This document shows positions 1 through 3,929 of a DNA stretch of 6,194 nt, piece by piece. Source of the DNA: Flavobacterium psychrophilum (GTDB lineage: Bacteria; Bacteroidota; Bacteroidia; Flavobacteriales; Flavobacteriaceae); the NCBI GenBank assembly GCA_003243255.1, contig QFQM01000251.1, forward strand, positions 1 through 6,194, in the 5' to 3' direction. The position numbers and the translations under genes are program-made. Numbering within the stretch: position 1 is the stretch's first letter; each line of letters begins with the position of its first letter. Under the pieces are notes generated by a model. The model ran no database searches, had not been told where the DNA came from, and saw nothing but the letters and a program-made list of their open reading frames with translations.

Positions 1-1
1 G

Positions 2-156
2 TATGTGCTGGTAATCCGAGGAGCATAGCTATTTCCCGATGCAAGGTGCTGTGATTCCAGGACGACGGCTAACGAAAGACAAACACGACAACTATTTTCC
101 AATGCGATACCGATTATAACAAGAAGGTGTTTTCTGAGAAGTTGGCTCGTATGTAG
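2..156 (+). pseudogene. Possible decayed 3' end of an unidentified gene
   Basis: No intact reading frame crosses this stretch, but three pieces join into one protein-like tail. Frame 2 covers about 2-25, frame 3 about 27-113 (reading ...YFPMQGAVIPGRR, then LTKDKHDNYFPMRYR), and frame 1 about 118-156 (NKKVFSEKLARM, then a TAG stop at 154-156). Each join needs one extra base removed, near 26 and near 114-117. The composition, rich in K, R, Y and F and ending at a clean stop, looks more like real protein than the other frames do. I do not recognise the family. It is not MerT or MerC, because no hydrophobic segment or Cys pair is visible. The gene would begin left of the window. A chance patchwork of open frames in non-coding DNA is a real alternative, so confidence is low. 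Confidence 0.3.
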
Positions 157-172
157 ATATATCGTTTCTTTG
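142..172 (+). promoter_or_regulatory. Weak candidate promoter for the merP-merA pair
   Basis: TTG at 142-144 is followed after 20 bp by TTTCTTTG at 165-172. This spacing fits the Bacteroidota -33/-7 arrangement (TTTG, about 19-20 bp, TAnnTTTG), but the second base of the -7 box is wrong and the -33 is only three bases long. It would start transcription roughly 40 bp before the merP-like start. No MerR-type dyad with long symmetric arms is seen here. The site rests on position and partial consensus only. Confidence 0.2.
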
Positions 173-221
173 AGGAGAAAATATTTAACAATGGGGGCGC
201 ATTCGACACAATAATTAAAAT

Positions 222-578
222 ATGAAAACACGTTCCATTATTATCGCAGCGTTTTTATTTGGCGCAGCACCGGTTTTCGGTTATGGTAATAGTAAAGCCA
301 ATGCACAAACAAGTGTTCAAACGGTAATCAAAGAAGAACCCAAAACCGTAAAATTAAAAATCACGGGCATGACCTGTGCCGGTTGTTCTAATCATGTTGC
401 CACAACTTTGAAGGCGCTTGACGGTGTGATGGACCAGAAAGTATTATACCCCGGAGACTTAGCTACCGTGAAGTACGATGCCAGGAAAACATCTATTGAT
501 AAGATTATAAAAGCTATCGAGAAAATTGGTTACAAAGCGGTAACCCTCTCAGATAAAGCGATGGCAAAGCAAGGATAG
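222..578 (+). CDS. merP: MerP-like exported heavy-metal-binding (HMA) protein
   Basis: A 118-residue protein that probably binds soft metal ions outside the cytoplasmic membrane. Residues 1-28 look like a Sec signal peptide: K2 and R4, a hydrophobic stretch at about 5-20, and an AxA site (A26-N27-A28) before Q29. A single HMA domain follows at about 42-108. Its metal loop GMTCAGC supplies C52 and C55, and the fold ends with the usual IEKIGYKA strand. The length and plan (signal peptide plus one HMA domain) match periplasmic MerP. The loop reads CAGC rather than the CxAC of proteobacterial MerP, so some annotators would call it only an HMA-domain protein. It lies 41 bp upstream of merA in the same orientation, which supports a mercury role. 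No MerT or MerC membrane partner is present in the window, so where the metal goes next is not shown. The ATG at 222 has no Shine-Dalgarno sequence, as is usual in Bacteroidota, and is the only start that gives the full signal peptide. The CDS is certain; the name merP is moderately certain. Confidence 0.88.
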   Translation: MKTRSIIIAAFLFGAAPVFGYGNSKANAQTSVQTVIKEEPKTVKLKITGMTCAGCSNHVATTLKALDGVMDQKVLYPGDLATVKYDARKTSIDKIIKAIEKIGYKAVTLSDKAMAKQG

Positions 579-619
579 CCAGCTGCTGTAAATTTTGTTT
601 ATATTCTAAATGTTGAAGC

Positions 620-2047
620 ATGAGTTGTTGTAACGTTAGTCCGGATAATGAGTACGAATTAATTATTATAGGGGGAGGTTCAGCAGCGTTTGCAGCCGCT
701 ATTAGAGCCAATGACCAGGAAGTAAAAACGCTTATGGTAAACGGGAGGTTGCCATTGGGCGGTACCTGCGTAAATGTGGGTTGTGTGCCTTCCAAGTTCT
801 TAATCAGAGCCGCAGAAAGTATACACAAAGCCGCTCATTCTTCGTTTAACGGCATTACCGTTAATAAGCCACAGATAAACTTTAAGCAAATCATTCAACA
901 AAAAAGAGAATTGGTTGCAGATATGCAACAACGTAAGTACGCTGATTTGTTAGCAGGATTGCCTTATGTAAAAGTAATGGATGGCTTTGCAGAATTTGTT
1001 GGCGATAGAACCATTGAGGTGGAAGGAGAACAATACGAAGGTTTAAAAGTTATTATAGCCACAGGAGCATCTACCTACATTCCATCGATTGAAGGACTGG
1101 AAGGCGTTCCTTATCTCACCAACATCAGTCTGTTTGAACTGGAAGAACTACCACAGTCACTTGTGATATTAGGTGCAGGGTATATTGCTTTGGAAATAGC
1201 ACAGGCTTACAACCGTTTTGGTACAAAGGTCACCATCCTTCAACGTTCAGCAACCGTTTTATCCAGGCAATCGCAAGATGTTTCCAATGAAATAAGAAAG
1301 CACCTTTCTGATGAGGGCATCACCATTCTCACTAAGGCTACTGTTAACAAGGTTTGGAAGGATGGTGATATGATAAAAGTGAAGTACAATCAAAACGGTT
1401 TAAATGATACGCTTACTGCAACGCATCTTTTAGTAGCTACAGGAACAAAAGCAAATACCGAAGGATTGAATTTGGATAAGGTAGATGTGAAAACAGATGG
1501 AAAAGGGCATATTGTGGTAGATAATTATTTACGAACCAGCCACCCCGATATTTTTGCAGTAGGTGATGTAACCAGCTTTCCGGCTTATGTTTATACGGCA
1601 GCTTATGAAGGGGGCATTGCCCTTCAAAATGCTTTTTATAATCCAAAGCAACGAGTAGATTTTACAGCTCTTCCTTGGGTGGTCTTTACCGATCCGCAGG
1701 TGGCAGGTGTAGGGATGGATGAAAAAGAAGCAGCAGCAAAAGGTATTCCTTATCAGGCAACCACACTATCCTTATCTGAAGTGCCCAGAAGCATTGCAGC
1801 CTTAGACACAAGGGGCTTTATCAAGCTGATAAGAAACACCGAAACCGATTTGCTAATTGGTGCAAGAATAGTAGCACCGGAAGGCAGTGAACTGACAATG
1901 GAAATCAGTTTAGCCATCAAATACAAAATTCCGGTGCATGAATTGGTAAATATGTTTCACCCTTACTTAACGCTTAGTGAAGGCATTAAATTAGCAGCTC
2001 TTTCCTTTACGATGGACGTGAAGAAAATAAGTTGCTGTGCAAGCTAA
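620..2047 (+). CDS. merA: Mercuric reductase MerA, short form without NmerA
   Basis: A cytoplasmic FAD-dependent pyridine nucleotide-disulfide oxidoreductase of 475 residues that reduces Hg(II) to volatile Hg(0) using NADPH. In order, it shows an FAD dinucleotide fold (LIIIGGGSAAFAAA, about 14-27), the redox motif GGTCVNVGCVPSK with C50 and C55, an NAD(P)H fold (ILGAGYIALE, about 183-192), the second FAD motif FAVGDVTS with D316, and the dimerisation domain. MerA-specific marks separate it from lipoamide or glutathione reductases. These are Y188 in GAGYIA, HPYLTLSEG with Y449, and the C-terminal vicinal pair C472-C473 in ISCCAS, which hands Hg(II) to the active site of the partner subunit. 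The enzyme lacks the N-terminal NmerA metal domain, and its length equals the catalytic core. A second vicinal pair, C3-C4, sits at the extreme N-terminus (MSCC). It lies 41 bp behind the MerP-like gene and is probably cotranscribed. The frame is intact throughout. Confidence 0.96.
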   Translation: MSCCNVSPDNEYELIIIGGGSAAFAAAIRANDQEVKTLMVNGRLPLGGTCVNVGCVPSKFLIRAAESIHKAAHSSFNGITVNKPQINFKQIIQQKRELVADMQQRKYADLLAGLPYVKVMDGFAEFVGDRTIEVEGEQYEGLKVIIATGASTYIPSIEGLEGVPYLTNISLFELEELPQSLVILGAGYIALEIAQAYNRFGTKVTILQRSATVLSRQSQDVSNEIRKHLSDEGITILTKATVNKVWKDGDMIKVKYNQNGLNDTLTATHLLVATGTKANTEGLNLDKVDVKTDGKGHIVVDNYLRTSHPDIFAVGDVTSFPAYVYTAAYEGGIALQNAFYNPKQRVDFTALPWVVFTDPQVAGVGMDEKEAAAKGIPYQATTLSLSEVPRSIAALDTRGFIKLIRNTETDLLIGARIVAPEGSELTMEISLAIKYKIPVHELVNMFHPYLTLSEGIKLAALSFTMDVKKISCCAS

Positions 2048-2118
2048 GAGCAATCATTTTTAGTTTTGTGCATAGCCTAGTCAAAAAAATAGTTCCGGAC
2101 ATCATCATCATTTTGCTG

Positions 2119-2178
2119 AAAGTAGTTTATCCCATTTTTGCCTTTCCTAAAGTTATCGTTTGCTAAACAAACTACTTT
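2119..2178. repeat. 10-bp inverted repeat before the AraC-type gene
   Basis: AAAGTAGTTT at 2119-2128 has its exact reverse complement, AAACTACTTT, at 2169-2178, with 40 bp between the arms. The right arm overlaps the candidate -7 box TACTTTTG (2173-2180). A smaller dyad, GTTTG-5 bp-CAAAC (2158-2162 and 2168-2172), lies just inside the right arm. The position suggests an operator for the downstream regulator or for a regulator of merA read-through. The spacing is too long for a compact terminator hairpin, and no U-tract follows. In AT-rich intergenic DNA a 10-bp dyad could occur by chance, so the regulatory role is inference. Confidence 0.4.
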
Positions 2179-2180
2179 TG
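2173..2180 (+). promoter_or_regulatory. Candidate -7 box of the AraC-type regulator gene
   Basis: TACTTTTG matches the Bacteroidota -7 consensus TAnnTTTG exactly and lies 42 bp before the ATG at 2223, leaving a leader of about 35 nt. No good TTTG -33 element stands 19-21 bp upstream, so the promoter may depend on an activator. If real, it places the transcript start downstream of the TTG at 2160 and so supports the ATG at 2223 as the start of the regulator. Confidence 0.35.
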
Positions 2181-2222
2181 ATTGCAACATTGTTAAGATT
2201 TGAATCAATAATACTTAATTAT

Positions 2223-2783
2223 ATGCGCATCTACATAAAAAACATGGTCTGCAATCGCTGTATTTTAGTAGTAAAGCAGGAATTAGAAAAATTAAGAATG
2301 GAAGCTTGCAGCGTTACGCTTGGCGAAGTGGATCTATTAAAGAAGCCAACAACCAGCCAACTCAATCAGTTTAAAACGAACTTAAATACTTTGGGTTTTG
2401 AACTGTTAGATGACAGCAAAAAACAATTGATTGAAAAAATAAAAAATACAATCATCCAGCATATTCAATATAATTCCTTCGACAATAAGTATAACTTTTC
2501 AGAGGTTCTATCTAAGGCACTGCACAAGGATTACTCGTATTTAAGTAGCTTGTTCTCTGAAGTCGAGGGTATAACGATAGAAAAATATGTCATCCATCAA
2601 AAGATTGAAAAGGTGAAGGAATTACTCATTTATGATGAACTGAGCCTCAGTGAAATTGCTTTTCAGTTAGGCTACAGCAGTGTGGCGCACCTATCTTCGC
2701 AATTCAAGAAAGTTATCGATCTTACTCCCAGCCACTTTAAGCAGGTAGGACGAAACAAACGTAAGCCATTAGATAGTGTATAG
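2223..2783 (+). CDS. AraC-type regulator with N-terminal HMA-like metal domain
   Basis: A 186-residue cytoplasmic DNA-binding protein and a candidate metal sensor. Residues 1-60 look like an HMA fold: IYIKNMVCNRC has C10 and C13 at the place of the GMTCxxC loop, followed by a helix (VVKQELEKL) and a closing NTLGFELL strand. A linker leads to the AraC/XylS helix-turn-helix domain at about 75-175. Its first HTH begins near F92, and the second is LSLSEIAFQLGYSS at 140-153, followed by HLSSQFKKVIDLTPSHFK, which is close to the family signature. The usual large AraC sensor domain is absent, so the HMA-like part is the only visible sensing region. A frame extending back to a TTG at 2160 exists, but those extra 21 residues fit no domain and overlap the candidate promoter, so the ATG at 2223 is preferred. 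The gene lies between merA and the copper ATPase and ends 15 bp before the broken BNR gene. Cu(I) or Hg(II) sensing is inference. I know of no established name for it. Confidence 0.9.
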   Translation: MRIYIKNMVCNRCILVVKQELEKLRMEACSVTLGEVDLLKKPTTSQLNQFKTNLNTLGFELLDDSKKQLIEKIKNTIIQHIQYNSFDNKYNFSEVLSKALHKDYSYLSSLFSEVEGITIEKYVIHQKIEKVKELLIYDELSLSEIAFQLGYSSVAHLSSQFKKVIDLTPSHFKQVGRNKRKPLDSV

Positions 2784-2798
2784 TATAAGAATAACTCA

Positions 2799-3841
2799 AT
2801 GAATAACATCTATTCTTTGCATCCTTCTTGTCTGCAATGAAAAGAAAGCTGTTCCGAAAGCTGATTTTGTAATAACAAGTGGTTCAAATGCCAAATATGG
2901 CTAAAGATAAAGCCGGTAATCTTCATTTGGTTTATGGCATAGGTGATAGTATTATGTACACTTATTCTTCCGACAAGGGCCAATCCTTTTCTTCACGTTT
3001 AGTGATCGCCGTATTGCCCAAATTATTTTCTTTTGCTACTCGTAGACCCCAGATTTCAGCCACTAATAAAGGGGTTGTAGTAATAGCGTGTGCTTCTACA
3101 GGCAACATATATTCCCACTACAAAGACAATGCAGGCTGGAAACAAGGTACAAGGGTAAATGATGTAGATACCATAGTAAAAGAAGGCTTAATGGCTTTGA
3201 GTGCAGATGGAGAAAAATGCTTTTGTTGTATGGCTGGATTTAAGAGGAAACAAGAGAAATAAAATCTACGGTGCTAATTCAAATGACGGAGGCAGAAGTT
3301 GGTCTCAAAATATAATGATCTACACTTCGCCTGATACCACTGTATGTGAATGTTGCAAACCATCCGTTGCCATGCAAGGTAACAATGTGTATGTGATGTT
3401 TCGTAACTGGCTAAATGGCAACAGGGACTTGTATGTAATACAGTCTTCTAATGGCGGCACTTCGTTTGCGCAGGCGCGCAGAAATTAGGTATGGAAAGCT
3501 GGAAATTAAATGGCTGTCCTATGGATGACGGTGGTTTAGCAGTAAATGAAAATGGAGCAGTGCAAACTGTTTGGAAAAGGCAAGGAAATATTTATGCAGT
3601 AATGCCGGGCATACCTGAAAAGAAGATTGGCGAAGGCAGAGGCTGTACGATAGAAACGGTTGATAATAAAAATGTCTATGCCTGGACGGAGAATGATGAA
3701 GTAGTCTTTATGAAACCGCAAGGACAAAAGGAAGTTATTGGCGAAGACGCTCAGCCTGATCTAAAAGCCCTCGGTGATAATCATGTAGTGTGTGTTTGGG
3801 AAAAAGATAAGCAACTTCATGCTTCAGTTCTGGAGCTGTAA
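2799..3841 (+). pseudogene. Frameshifted BNR/Asp-box exported protein with Cys motifs
   Basis: Pieces in different frames join into one protein of about 345 residues related to sialidase-fold (BNR repeat) proteins. Removing small insertions restores it: one base near 2814, one near 2883 (GGTTCAAATG), one in the A-run at 3213-3217, and the CG repeated near 3474-3477. Within the frames no other stops occur and the final stop at 3839-3841 is clean. The start gives MNNI, then a short hydrophobic segment ending LLVC (Cys codon 2833-2835) followed by NEKK. This resembles a lipoprotein signal, but it is short and the lipobox is imperfect. Three Asp-box-like motifs are seen: SSDKGQSF (2966-2989), SNDGGRSW (3279-3302) and SSNGGTSF (3444-3467). 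A CECC motif (3345-3356) and a later NGCP cysteine (3515-3517) could bind metal. No catalytic sialidase arginine set was identified, so true sialidase activity is doubtful. Position between the regulator and copA suggests a link to metals. Either the gene is decaying or the sequence has local errors. Confidence 0.8.
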
Positions 3842-3864
3842 ATACCAAAATATTGTAAATCTTA

Positions 3865-3909
3865 TCTGTAATTCTGTAACAACCACACTCTACAATCATA
3901 GTAGCTTTG
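3865..3909 (+). promoter_or_regulatory. Candidate copA promoter with TCTGTAA direct repeats
   Basis: TAGCTTTG at 3902-3909 fits the Bacteroidota -7 consensus TAnnTTTG and lies 20 bp before the ATPase start. No TTTG -33 element stands 19-21 bp upstream. Instead, two tandem TCTGTAA copies (3865-3871 and 3873-3879) end 22 bp before the box. Two further TGTAA cores lie upstream, at 3837-3841 and 3854-3858. Tandem half-sites just upstream of a promoter lacking a -33 element are the arrangement expected for an AraC-type activator, and one is encoded about 1.1 kb upstream. Binding is inference. Confidence 0.4.
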
Positions 3910-3929
3910 CTATATCAAATTGAAATAAT

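Noticed and set aside
1..237. Open frame on the - strand running from a GTG near 237 to the left edge
   Set aside because: The predicted peptide shows no recognisable motif, has no plausible ribosome site, and would begin inside the signal peptide of the MerP-like gene. The + strand pieces look more protein-like.
2061..2068. TAGTTTTG match to the -7 consensus just after merA
   Set aside because: No -33 element at the right distance, no gene starting close behind, and such short AT-rich matches are expected by chance. The copy at 2173 is better placed.
2061..2090. Possible merA terminator from TTTTG and CAAAA runs
   Set aside because: The stem would be five weak AT-rich pairs around a long loop, with no GC-rich stem or following U-tract. 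No confident terminator is visible after merA.
2160..2222. N-terminal extension of the AraC-type regulator from a TTG start
   Set aside because: The 21 extra residues precede the complete HMA strand, fit no signal or domain, and overlap the inverted repeat and the candidate -7 box. The ATG at 2223 starts exactly at the domain.
3195..3225. Programmed ribosomal frameshift at the A-run in the BNR gene
   Set aside because: The same gene needs several other independent shifts, including a two-base one, and no stimulatory structure is apparent. Decay or sequence error is simpler.
2879..3841. Three separate small genes within the BNR region
   Set aside because: The pieces carry consecutive parts of one fold with Asp-box motifs, begin at GTG or internal codons, and end at frameshift stops. 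One broken gene explains them better.
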